Below are positions 56,267 to 64,000 of a DNA stretch of 64,000 nt, in pieces. Origin of the DNA: Tridacna crocea (taxonomy: Eukaryota > Mollusca > Bivalvia > Cardiida > Cardiidae); assembly GCA_943736015.1 (NCBI GenBank), contig OX031059.1, positions 48,371,159 through 48,435,158 on the forward strand. Reading direction: 5' to 3'. Both the position numbers and the translations under genes were made by a program. Positions within the stretch are counted from its first letter, which is position 1; every line of letters begins with the position of its first letter. The notes below the pieces were generated by a model, which saw only the letters and a list, made by a program, of their open reading frames with translations, was not told the origin of the DNA and did not search any database.

Positions 56267-56336
56267 TCGTGATCTGATTGGTTAACATGCCGGGAACATA
56301 ATATCATGTTCCCTGGCAAAAACCACGTAAAACCAG

Positions 56337-56606
56337 TTTCCCTTTTGAGTGCCCCGTAAACATCACTTCCACGTGAAACACAACATCCAAAATGGCGGCG
56401 TCGGTCGATCACCAGACTGCACATTTATGCACCAAACTGCACGTTTTAGTGACATCAGTTTCCAGTGACGTCAGTTTTCATTGAATTGGGGGACACAGAA
56501 GGGAATTTCTGTTTGTTCAGCATACTCGATTCGTGAAATTATAAAAGAGGAAAATTTCGCTTAACACGCTTTGAAGGGGTAAAACTTTGCAGTATAATAA
56601 ATTTGT
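56337..56606 (+). repeat. Tandemly duplicated segment, copy 2
   Basis: Diverged partner of 55978-56266, with CAAAATGGCGGCGTCGG and one GTGACGTCAG plus one GTGACATCAG. It ends 'GCAGTATAATAAATTTG'. Confidence 0.6.
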
Positions 56607-57022
56607 TATGCGGTCAGGTGGCAGGGGACTTGGAAAATTTGTTCACGGCTGTGGTGAATCATCCTCGGATACCCCGGGGTCTCCCTATTTGCTACGCTAC
56701 ATCGACCCCTGGGACAATTAAACTAATAAAACTTGGAATCAGCCGCCGAAAATCGATACGAAACGTCATATTGTAGCGTACAGTCCACTCGCCCATCACA
56801 AAATGATGATGGAACCAATGAAAAGCCAGCATTCGGCCAGCGGTAAAGCGAGGGAAATTCAATTAATTGTCCCAGGGGTCGATGTAGCGTAGCAAATAGG
56901 GAGACCCCGGGGTATCCGAGGATGGTGGTGAATCATGTCGCCACCTCGCCCTCGGCTCGGAGCGACATGATTAACCACAGCCGTGAACAAGTTTCCCAGT
57001 CCCCTGTCACCTGACCGTACAA
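56607..57022. mobile_element. Family-F foldback, interrupted
   Basis: The left arm 'GTCAGGTGGCAGGGGACTTG' ... 'TTCACGGCTGTGG' is inverted at the right as CCACAGCCGTGAAC ... AGTCCCCTGTCACCTGAC. The original tip lies in 'CATGTCGCCACCTCGCCCTC' / 'GGCTCGGAGCGACATG'. A second, smaller copy lies at 57037-57142. Confidence 0.75.
56660..56924. mobile_element. MITE with perfect 62-bp TIRs and 9-bp target duplication
   Basis: The left TIR 56660-56721 (from CATCCTCGGATACCCCGGGG) is the exact inverse of 56863-56924. GTGGTGAAT occurs immediately outside both (56651-56659 and 56925-56933). A 9-bp duplication with long TIRs is characteristic of Mutator-like elements. The 141-bp interior encodes nothing. 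Perfect arms imply recent insertion or arm correction. Confidence 0.8.
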
Positions 57023-57036
57023 CTAATACTCGTAAT

Positions 57037-57142
57037 GTGTACAGTCAGGTGGCAGGGGACTTAGAAACTTGTGGCTGGGGACGAAATTAATCACCACAGC
57101 CATAAACAAGTTTCCAAGTCTCCTGCCACCTAACCGTACAAC
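57037..57142. mobile_element. Family-F foldback, short copy
   Basis: 'ACAGTCAGGTGGCAGGGGAC' and 'AGTCTCCTGCCACCTAACCG' are inverted, with inner GAAACTTGTGGCTG / CAGCCATAAACAAGTTTC. Confidence 0.75.
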
Positions 57143-57169
57143 TTGTAAAGTCTCGATAAGTCTCAGCTT

Positions 57170-57330
57170 TCCTCCGCTTGGATGGAGGGGCCGTTGCCAT
57201 GTAGCTTACCGGTGAAGATTTAGGATACCCCATCTAGAGGCCCCGGGTTCGTAATGTTCGTACCCTAGGGGCTTGGTTTTGTTCTTAAGTGTCCTTTGGC
57301 AAGACACTTCAGACACTAGCTGAGTTCTGA
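57170..57330 (+). mobile_element. Possible SINE fragment
   Basis: B-box-like 'CCGGGTTCGTAATGTTCG' near 57242 is followed by 'AAGTGTCCTTTGGCAAGACA', which resembles a conserved core found in several invertebrate SINEs. The A box and tail are not clear. Confidence 0.35.
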
Positions 57331-57514
57331 AAATTCCAAGAACACACACAAATAGGTTAATTATCGCCGTTAAATTACACCGTGAGTTTCTACTTGGTAA
57401 AAATGATTACATAGTCGTGATAATTATGATGGTCATATTTACGAATGCAAAAATAGAAGTGAAGAGCGATGTTTTGTGATTGACCTTTGACCTTGTCAAG
57501 TGAGGGTTTGTTTA

Positions 57515-57605
57515 ACCCTTAAGCTGTTTAGAGCCACACAAGACGCTCTAGTGCACAAAACGTGCAGTGTGATCTTGATCTGCGTTGTCCGATGCGCTGA
57601 GATTT
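57515..57605. mobile_element. Family-C foldback, diverged
   Basis: 'ACGTGCAGTGTGATCTTGAT' and 'CTGCGTTGTCCGATGCGCTG' match one arm; the left arm is weakly preserved. Confidence 0.5.
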
Positions 57606-58080
57606 TTTTTCGGCATAAGGAGCATGAAGATCTCAGGATTTGTTGTTATTTTTTCCCAACAATAATTCTTTTATTAAATAAAAAAATATATTTGAGTGTC
57701 ATCAAGAACAAGACTGCCTGTAAAAGGGTTAGCTACTTACCCCCTGCATCAAATTTAAAGCAGGCCTTGTGAAATAAAAAGAATAAAGCTGATACACCTG
57801 TATACACACAGAAACGTCGCAACAAAAGAAAAAATTGCTCGTCATTAAAAATTTGTTCATTTGTTCTAATGCTTTCAAAAGTCGCCTATTGTACAGTAAG
57901 AAAATGTCGTCTGCATACGATGATTCGGTTTAAATAAAAGGAAGTTAATTACACGCAATGATACATAATTTATAAGGGTCATGTTTGACCTAGATTTACT
58001 CTCTCCTTAGAATGCTGAATTTTCATTTTTCGAAAACACCCCCGCACGATATCTGGTTGCTATAGACTGATAAACCCAGG
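57606..58080. other. AT-rich stretch with a remnant of a type-B-tip MITE
   Basis: 'AAAAAATTGCTCGTCATTAA' near 57830 and 'AAAATGTCGTCTGCATACG' near 57901 look like remnants of a TTAA-A/B MITE. No gene is supported. Confidence 0.35.
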
Positions 58081-58084
58081 TACT

Positions 58085-58152
58085 TCTTGCGGACTTTACA
58101 GTTCGGGAACAGACTCATACAGGCTGTCTAATCTTAGATCTACCCTTTCATG
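58085..58152. mobile_element. Family-C foldback fragment
   Basis: 'GCGGACTTTACAGTTCGGGA' and 'CTGTCTAATCTTAGATCTAC' keep the family order but pair poorly. Confidence 0.45.
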
Positions 58153-58224
58153 TACCAAGAGAATATACGTGATAGAAATATGTCGGTTAGGATCACTAAA
58201 ATTGATTGTTATCTGGGCCATGCC

Positions 58225-58289
58225 CTGTGAATAAAAGGGGTTAATACATATGCAAATTGTATCAACCAGGTCAGCCTGCGTAGTCTATT
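58225..58289 (-). mobile_element. Family-D repeat fragment with an unoccupied TTAA
   Basis: 'GCCCTGTGAATAAAAGGGG' then TTAATACATATGCAAATTG and 'ACCAGGTCAGCCTGCGTAG' show the uninterrupted order of the segment that carries MITEs at 14344 and 17560. Confidence 0.65.
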
Positions 58290-58385
58290 CGGTTTAGCCA
58301 ATCAGGAGTTGTGTTACTTTCAAACTTAGAAAATCTTGAAGAATAAGACTGAAAATATTCTTAAGAATGGTTGGTGAATACGGAC
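58290..58385 (+). mobile_element. Family-E foldback, right half
   Basis: 'GTTTAGCCAATCAGGAGTTG' through 'TTAAGAATGGTTGGTGAATAC' matches the right half of 53062-53238. Confidence 0.75.
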
Positions 58386-58560
58386 CAGCTGATATTCTTT
58401 TGACAAGAAAATTTGAAAAGGCAGTCTTTGGTCTTTTACTATCCTGGTCCAGGCGGTAATAACCTTAAGCATTATTTTGCTAAATAACTAAAATTAGATT
58501 TTCAATTCGATACGAAAAACTACGGTGGCACAAAAGTGACATGGAAGATATATTTTATAC

Positions 58561-58791
58561 TACGTGCGCACGTAATAGTTATTACGTGCCCACGTAATAG
58601 TTAATACGTGCGCACGCAATAGTATTACGTGCGCACGTATTAGTTAATACGTGCGCACGTATTAGCTACTGCGTGCGCACGTAATACTATTGCGTGCGCA
58701 CGTATTAGTTATTACGTGCCCACGTATTAGTTAATACGTGCGCACGCAATAGTATTACGTGCGCACGTATTAGTTATTACGTGCGCACGTA
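58561..58791. repeat. Array of 11 CG-rich palindromes at 21-22 bp spacing
   Basis: The 14-mer TACGTGCGCACGTA, or a variant with one or two changes, starts at 58561, 58583, 58605, 58626, 58648, 58670, 58691, 58713, 58735, 58756 and 58778. Spacers are short ATAGTTA-type AT sequences. The pattern of variants repeats after six units (130 bp): 58583-58660 resembles 58713-58790. A CCAAT sequence (CCACCAATCAG) follows at 58797. Confidence 0.95.
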
Positions 58792-59777
58792 ATAATCCAC
58801 CAATCAGAATCATGAACGGAAGCCATTGTTTCAAGATGGAAGTAGACATTTATTGATTCGTGAATATGGTGGACAGAATAGTGAAACTATGAGAAGAAGA
58901 TATAAAAAGCGCCGTACTACCTGATCCAGTTGTTGAGGACAACGATGCAAAGGATCTCGCAAGAAGGCTGAATTGTTGAGGCTTTGCGGCGAACACAAGT
59001 TGTTCAAAAAAGAGATTTATTAACAGGTAAATTAAGAGAAATATCTTGCCCACTTGCGCGACGAGCTGTGACTCTGAGCGAGTTTGAATCGCCGTCCTTA
59101 TGTTTTTCAGACATCGCCCATATAGACTGATTATACACTAAACTGTTTATCATGCATCCAAAGCCTAAGTTGTGGATATTCTTTTGAAAGGGAATTCCAA
59201 TGGTTACGGGTCCGTAACTTTGATGTTTTGGCCTACGATTCGGGGTTCCCCTAAGATCCATTTCCTTCTATGTGCTGGCGGTTTTTAGCTCCACTTGCCG
59301 AAGGCCAGCGAGCTATTGTCATGGCGTTGTGTCCGTCATGCGTCCGTCCGTTCGTCCGTCCGTTCGTTCGTCCGTGCGTGCGTCCGTAAACTTTTTCTTT
59401 AAAAAACTTCTCCTCAGAAACTATTGACTGGATTTTTTACCAAATTTCACAGGAATGTTCCTTAGGTGGTCCTCTTTCAAATTTCTTCAAATAACTGTGT
59501 TCCATGAATAATTCTGGTTTCCATGGCAACCAAAGTAAAAAACCTTTAAAAATCTTCTCCTCCCAAACCACTAATTGGACAGCATCACTATTTTGCAGGA
59601 ATGTTCCTTAGATAGAGGTCTACAGAATTCCTTAAAAAAAAAGATCCATCAAAAAACATGGCTTTTATGGGAGACTCATTTTCCTTTTATGGTATAAAGT
59701 AAAATCTTTGAAAAATTTCTTCTCTCAAACTGTTCGTTTTGATTTCATTGTTGCATTGCAGGTTAGTTCCTATGGTG

Positions 59778-60006
59778 GTAAGTCTTTACCATACAATCCT
59801 GACTTTTAACGACCCTAAAGAAGAAGTCTTTGGAAAACACTCTTGGAAAAGGAGAAAATGCTGGTAATCAGCATTTTCTCCTTTTCCCTCAGTGTTTTCT
59901 ACTCCATCAAAGAGAGAAATAATCATTTCATCAATGTTTAATTTGTTGTCTGCAAATGCTTTCAGTTTGGTCACATCCCAAATTTTGTCGTTTGGTAAAG
60001 AGTTAA
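59778..60006 (+). mobile_element. TTAA-A MITE, nearly complete
   Basis: The left end is CTTTACCATACAATCC with GTAA in place of TTAA; the right end is GGTAAAGAGTTAA. The hairpin tip is AATGCTGGTAATCAGCATT. Confidence 0.85.
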
Positions 60007-60144
60007 AGATGGTTGCTTTACATAATCTATAATCCTTTTCATATAAAACAAGAGAACCTCTGCACTTTGATTAGTTCTGGTAAAGGTTTGTTGACCTACT
60101 GGTGACCTAGTACAAAGAGGGACAGGGCTTTACTGTTGTGATAA

Positions 60145-60353
60145 GGCATTTTGTTATCCAATCAAACTGATCCCTGACAAAGAAGACTTTAGAAAAGATT
60201 GTGGGAAAAGGAGAAAATGCTGGTAACCTTTTCCCACAATGTTATCTACCCTTCACAGAACAACTTTCAAATTTTCAGTCACTTTTATTTTTTCATCTAC
60301 AAATGCTTTCCATTTGGGCAACCCTAAAATGTTGTCGTTTGGTAATGAGTTAA
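60145..60353 (+). mobile_element. TTAA-A MITE with shortened hairpin
   Basis: 'GTGGGAAAAGGAGAAAATGC' is followed directly by GGTAACCTTTTCCCACAATG, so the tip-proximal part of the right arm is deleted. It ends TTAA at 60350-60353. Confidence 0.75.
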
Positions 60354-60355
60354 CT

Positions 60356-60565
60356 ATAACCAGACGACAAAATCTTTATAACTGGCCATAATTGAAAGAT
60401 GTTGCAGACAACATAAATCTTCAAATTAGTAAAACTTGTATCAAAAAGGGTAGAAATTATTGTGTAAAACTAAGAAAATGCAGGTTACTTTTATTTTCTT
60501 CTTTTCTCACAATGTTTTTCATAGCCTTTTTTCTTAAAATGCAGTAATGAATGGTAATTGTTAAA
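60356..60565 (-). mobile_element. Diverged TTAA-A MITE
   Basis: 'CCAGACGACAAAATCTTTAT', 'GTTGCAGACAACATAAATC' and the weak hairpin around AAGAAAATGCAGGTTAC are recognisable. It ends 'GGTAATTGTTAAA'. Confidence 0.55.
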
Positions 60566-60639
60566 AACTTCTCTTCACCGTTACAGAAAAATCAGGCCTG
60601 TGGAGCGATACAGGTGCTCAAGCGCCTCTAGTTATTTTC

Positions 60640-60924
60640 CACAAGAATATTTTCTGTATTTGGTCTAAACCAATGTGGAAAAAGATGACTTCAGCATATG
60701 CAAACTTAAGCAATATGCACTAGATTCCCATTCAGCTGTTATCAATAAATTTAACACCTGTAAACGGCATTTATTAATGATTTATTTATTTACAAATATA
60801 TCTAACTATAGGCTAGCATACTTATAACTTGAAAAGCCTATCACATAGAAGCTAGGACTAGTAACATTCTACACTTGATGTACAGAATAACTTTTAAAAT
60901 ATTGTGCATTGTTTGATATTTCAG
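60640..60924. other. Putative intron sequence upstream of the SWIM exon
   Basis: No repeat or ORF is recognised. It ends in the pyrimidine-rich acceptor 'GATATTTCAG' at 60924. Confidence 0.4.
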
Positions 60925-61552
60925 GGTGAAAGATCTTCAAGAGAATGGACTTTCAAAGTTTGTTGTTGACCTGGATGGATCAGAATGTAGTCAGAATGTG
61001 TTAACTGAGGCAGACTGCGGAATCCGTAAAGATATTAATTTTCCACTTCCATTACTGAGAAACTGGACAACAAATATGGGTTCTATTCCAAGAGGTTTCA
61101 ACTATGCTTGCATAGTTGACTATCTAGTTAAAAGAAAATTAATGATAGTTCATGCTGCAGACTCTGACAATGAAGACTCTGTTACAATCACAGATTTGCC
61201 TGTTGCCCAGAAACCACTGAGGAAAGGTTTTAACTTTTTTAAATCTGGTCATGTAAGTGATGTAAAATTTAATAAACTGGAAGACTACACACATGTCAGT
61301 GGAATGGTGTTGTCATCATACAAGAGCAAGACATTTCAAACAGATTTAGTTTTAAAAAACAGCACTGGTGAAGTTATGAAAGGAAAGTACAGATTTATGT
61401 GCAGCAGGACTTGGAGGAAAGTGCAATCATATAGCCATTGTACTTTTTGGCCTATTGGACTTTCAAGAATCTTTAAATGATGCACCAGAAAGCTGCACTT
61501 CCAAGGAACAGAAATAGCACCTGCCTTCAAGAAAAGCAAAGAAGCTAACCAA
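60925..61552 (+). pseudogene. SWIM-domain exon of a YqaJ-nuclease-type gene, frameshifted
   Basis: After an acceptor at 60924 the frame is open to about 61399. It contains KGFNFFKSGHVSDVKF and 'VSGMVLSSYKSKTFQTDLVL', typical of the segment before the SWIM zinc finger in metazoan SWIM/YqaJ proteins. Just past KGKYRF the expected finger continues in the next frame as CAAGLGGKCNHI and 'ALFGLLDF'-like IVLFGLLDFQESL. The shift lies at about 61396-61403. The first expected cysteine is Y. SWIM fingers need CxCxnCxH, so one ligand is missing. The second frame stops at 61517-61519. Either the gene is decaying or the assembly has an error here; the C-to-Y change favours decay. Confidence 0.7.
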
Positions 61553-61574
61553 ACCCATAAAAACAGGTATTTTT

Positions 61575-61748
61575 TTTTACATTGTCCAGTTGTGATAAAA
61601 AATCTATAAAATGTCTTTGATAGGGTAGAAAACAATGCGGGAAATGGAGAAAATGCTGGTTATCAGCATTTTCTCCTTTTCCCACAATGTTTTCAAAATG
61701 CTTCTTTGTTTTGGTTGTTTAAAGTCAGGATTGTGTGGTAGAGTTAAA
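61575..61748 (-). mobile_element. TTAA-A MITE, left end missing
   Basis: The near-perfect hairpin AGAAAATGCTGGTTATCAGC and right end 'GTCAGGATTGTGTGGTAGAGTTAA' are present. It lies in the putative intron after the SWIM exon. Confidence 0.75.
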
Positions 61749-61839
61749 ATAGAGGTCTTGTGCATTTTCATTATACAATGTACAGTACTACAACAAACAT
61801 CAGAAGCTTTCCCCATTTGTTCTGAAAATTTGTGACATT

Positions 61840-62035
61840 TGTGTGATGCTTTGCATCGCTTTCGAAGTGTATTTATAATGTTTGCTGTCGCTTTCGACAA
61901 TTTTTTTTTCATTTTATATTTCTCATGTGACCAGAAGGTCTGTTGTTGGGACTTGAAACTTTGAACCACAATCAGTGTGACCACAATACCTCACAGGTTT
62001 GAGATTACAAGCTTTAACCACTGAGCCTCACTAAC
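61840..62035 (-). mobile_element. tRNA-derived SINE (minus)
   Basis: On the minus strand, A-box-like GGCTCAGTGGTTAAAGC (62011-62027) and B-box-like GGTTCAAAGTTTCAAGTCC (61949-61967) lie at tRNA-like order and distance. An A-rich stretch (T-run on plus at about 61902-61910) may mark its tail. Confidence 0.55.
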
Positions 62036-62164
62036 CCTGTTATGCATTTGGAAATAAACTTGGACTAAGAATGGAAACCAAAATGTTTGGTGAACAAAAG
62101 ATCCATGCTAATCAAACTGTGTTCTTTTAACATTTTTACAAAAAATCTGATTCTCCCATTTCAG

Positions 62165-62328
62165 GTGTTCGTGTTGTCCAAAAACATGTATTTGGACGCT
62201 CTGTATGACGAAAAAGACCTCTTGAAAACTATGATGGGTACAGTGTACGAATGAAAAAGGCCATCTTAGATACCACTGCCTTAAAAGAAGACTTGAAGCA
62301 ATTACTTCATGAAAAAGGCTTGCTGATG
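62165..62328 (+). pseudogene. Second exon of the SWIM/YqaJ-type gene, with in-frame stop
   Basis: An acceptor CCCATTTCAG ends at 62164 and a donor GTAAGC starts at 62329. The best frame reads VRVVQKHVFGRSV, a stop (TGA), then RKRPLENYDGYSVRMKKAIL and 'KEDLKQLLHEKGLLM'. Basic linker segments of this kind lie between the SWIM finger and the nuclease in this family (known layout; similarity judged by eye). The stop supports pseudogene status. Confidence 0.55.
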
Positions 62329-62559
62329 GTAAGCACTAAAATTTCAACATTGATGAAAACCATTCTTGGAGCTTCTTTGAAATAAGTAACATTTACATGC
62401 AGTGTCTTTTTCATTGTTGAAAATAATCACAGGGACAGCACTGTGCCAATCTTTCAGGTGGTTGACAAATGTATTCTTTAACATTTACGTTGACTTTTGT
62501 CAACATTTACAATGCTGAGTAAACATGATGAACTTTTTTCAAACATTGTGCAAGGTTGT

Positions 62560-62665
62560 TTCAACCATAACCTGTAGTAAGGTATTGGACAATATAGATC
62601 AAAGATTAGTCTGCATGCTCTGTGTAGTCTGATCTTGATCTGCACTGATGGTAAAAGCAAGTTTA
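62560..62665. mobile_element. Family-C foldback copy
   Basis: 'GGACAATATAGATCAAAGATT' pairs with 'GATCTTGATCTGCACTG' around AGTCTGCATGCTCTGTGTAG. Confidence 0.7.
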
Positions 62666-62766
62666 CTTGAATTTAGCATTGTGAAGGTTAGAATGAAAAG
62701 CAAAGGATAAAAAGGATAAAAAATAACCCAACATACATGAAAAACTATTTAATTCATTTTCTTCAG

Positions 62767-62871
62767 ATTCTTAACTCAAGCACTGATACTGCTAGTGAAG
62801 GTGAAGAAGAGAGGATTAATACTCATCAACTTCCAGAGGAAATAGTTTGTCAAAAACTTAAGATATTTACA
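62767..62871 (+). pseudogene. Possible third exon of the SWIM/YqaJ-type gene
   Basis: Acceptor 'CATTTTCTTCAG' is followed by an open frame ILNSSTDTASEGEEERINTH then QLPEEIVCQKLKIFTYKT. The acidic Glu-rich part could be a linker before the nuclease domain. No clear donor was found before the stop at about 62914, so the end is approximate. Confidence 0.35.
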
Positions 62872-62912
62872 TATAAGACTTTATCTTATAATTTTTTATC
62901 AACAACCTCAGT

Positions 62913-63141
62913 TTAACTCATCACAAAAGGACAATATTTTAGGCTGGTCCAAATCGATAGCAATTGCAGACAACAAAATAATAATGACTGAAAATTTGAA
63001 ATATGTGTTGTGAAGGGTAGAAAACATTGTGGGAAAAGGAGAAAATGCTGGTAACCAGCATTTTCTCCTTTTCGCACAATGTTTTCTAAAGGCTTCTTTC
63101 TCAGGATCGTCGAAAGTAGGGATAGTGTGGCAATGGATTAA
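62913..63141 (-). mobile_element. TTAA-A MITE, complete
   Basis: TTAA at both ends with hairpin GTGGGAAAAGGAGAAAATGC and partner CTCCTTTTCGCACAATG. It lies in the putative intron before the YqaJ exon. Confidence 0.85.
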
Positions 63142-63175
63142 ATTACCTCAGTAAGAAAGTTAACATAAAGTTCTG

Positions 63176-63383
63176 TTAACTCCTTACGGAACAACAAAGT
63201 TTTAGACTTGTCCAAATTGAAAGCTTTTGCAGATGACAAAATTAATGTGACACAAAAAATGAAATTTAATTTGTGAAGGGTAGAAAACATTGTGGGAAAA
63301 GGAGAAAATGCTGGTTACCATGTTTTCAAACAACTTCTGTCTCTGGAGTCCTGAAAACCAGGGATTGTTTGGTAAAGGGTTAA
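63176..63383 (-). mobile_element. TTAA-A MITE with deleted hairpin arm
   Basis: TTAA at both ends. After AAATGCTGGTTACCATG the sequence passes at once to TTTTCAAACAACTTC, so most of the right arm is gone. Confidence 0.85.
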
Positions 63384-63454
63384 AGACATCAAATCTTTAA
63401 GCAAGCAACATTTTTCATCTGCAATATTTTACATTAGGTTTAGTAAAGAAAGAA

Positions 63455-63605
63455 AAAGGTTGATTTTTTTCCCAGCAGGGTCAAAAACAATGTGTGAAAA
63501 GGATGAAATGCTGGTTACCAGCATTTTCTCCTTTTCCCATAGGGTTTTCTAAAAGGTTTTTTTCTCAGGGTCATTAAAAGTCGGGATTGTGTGATAAAGA
63601 GTTAA
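63455..63605 (-). mobile_element. TTAA-A MITE, left end missing
   Basis: The hairpin around AAATGCTGGTTACCAGCATTT and the right end 'GGGATTGTGTGATAAAGAG' with TTAA at 63602-63605 are present. Confidence 0.75.
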
Positions 63606-63653
63606 CTTGAAAGCAGTCGATAAATGATAACAGCTAATTTATTGCCTTTATAG

Positions 63654-64000
63654 GTCACAGAGGCACGACAGAAAGAAATCAAAAAGCAAACTCATGGACA
63701 AGCAAATAACCCATTGTGGTTCAGGCACAAGAAAGGCAGGATTACAGCAAGCAAGGCGAAAAAGTTTGTCGGAAAGGGAAATATTGGAACCCTAGTTAAA
63801 GATATTATTCAGATAAGAAAACCAAAATTGACATCCATTCCAGCTGTCAAATATGGGATAGATAATGAAGTTGTTGTCGTTAAATACAAGCAGCAGAAAG
63901 CAGCACAAGGTGTAAATATAACAGTCTGTGGGTGTGGTTTGTTTGTTGATTTGGAATTTGGGCAGCTTGCTGCTAATCCTGATGGCCTGATTACAGATCC
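63654..64000 (+). CDS. YqaJ-type nuclease exon, partial (runs off window)
   Basis: After an acceptor (TGCCTTTATAG, ending 63653) a frame is open for 115 codons to the window end. It begins VTEARQKEIKKQTHGQ and contains WFRHKKGRITASKAKKF, 'AVKYGIDNEVVVVKYKQQ', CGCGLFVDLEFGQLAANPDG. These match the YqaJ/lambda-exonuclease PD-(D/E)xK family: W-x(n)-R-x-x-R-I-T-A-S, the YG-x-x-x-E helix and the 'LAANPDG' strand with the catalytic Asp. Bacterial and phage relatives are recombination exonucleases; metazoan SWIM/YqaJ proteins are of unknown function. This exon looks intact, but upstream exons carry lesions. Confidence 0.8.

Larger units (their letters stand above)
59287..60633 (+). mobile_element. 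Rolling-circle-like element with nested MITEs
   Basis: The start AGCTCCACTTGCCGAAGGCC with a (TCCGTCCG)n tract and the end 'GGAGCGATACAGG', hairpin (AGGTGCTCAAGCGCCT) and CTAGTT match the design at 7904-9623. Internal units ('AAAAATCTTCTCCTCCCAAA' type) are few. TTAA-A copies at 59778, about 60145 and about 60356 lie inside. Confidence 0.6.

Noticed and set aside
58561-58791. CRISPR-like array
   Set aside because: Spacers are 7-8 bp and repetitive, repeats are 14-bp palindromes, and the sequence is from an animal genome. There are no cas genes.

Overview
This is an animal genome window dominated by repeats. The likely source is a marine or freshwater bivalve. The DNA is AT-rich, no compact protein genes are visible, exons and splice sites are of metazoan type, and the interspersed repeats look molluscan: rolling-circle-like elements with 'AGCTCACCTGAGC' or 'GCTCCCCGAAGGG' ends, TTAA-flanked hairpin MITEs, and a CR1/L2-like LINE with a 2A-like leader. 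The species call is inference; the sequence alone does not settle it.

Left third (1-24900). This part holds nested short transposons and no convincing complete gene. Over 20 copies of one TTAA-flanked foldback MITE (called TTAA-A here; 'forward' means it starts CCCTTTACCACACAATCCC) are spread over the window, with a sister family TTAA-B. Rolling-circle-like elements lie at about 2896-4206, 7904-9623 and 11030-11660. A tRNA-derived SINE lies at 2500-2756. A decayed Tigger/pogo-type transposase fragment lies at 1637-2105. Two phase-compatible putative exons (7014-7113 and 10169-10316) may be the end of an unrecognised gene.

Middle (24900-47900). A nearly intact CR1/L2-type LINE ORF (minus strand, 1121 codons) has endonuclease, reverse transcriptase and a C-terminal Cys/His knuckle. 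It is preceded by a hydrophobic leader ending in a 2A ribosome-skipping motif. The LINE sits inside a split TA-flanked MITE. A block of about 4.98 kb, from LINE codon 316 through its 5' end and into flanking DNA, is then tandemly repeated four times almost without change. Each of the three extra copies carries a 324-codon ORF with the 2A leader and endonuclease but no RT.

Right third (47900-64000). More foldback repeats, minisatellites and rolling-circle-like fragments occur here. A perfect 62-bp-TIR element with a 9-bp target duplication is nested in another inverted repeat (56607-57022). Eleven CG-rich palindromes are spaced 21-22 bp apart at 58561-58791. From 60925 to the window end, plus-strand exons of a SWIM zinc-finger/YqaJ-nuclease gene can be read, with a frameshift, a lost cysteine and an in-frame stop that suggest a decaying copy. 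The exon carrying the YqaJ core runs off the window.

Nested insertions give a relative history. TTAA-A, TTAA-B and rolling-circle-like elements interrupt identifiable older repeats, and unoccupied or related sites elsewhere in the window support TTAA duplication for the MITEs and no target duplication (beyond at most a T) for a rolling-circle-like element.
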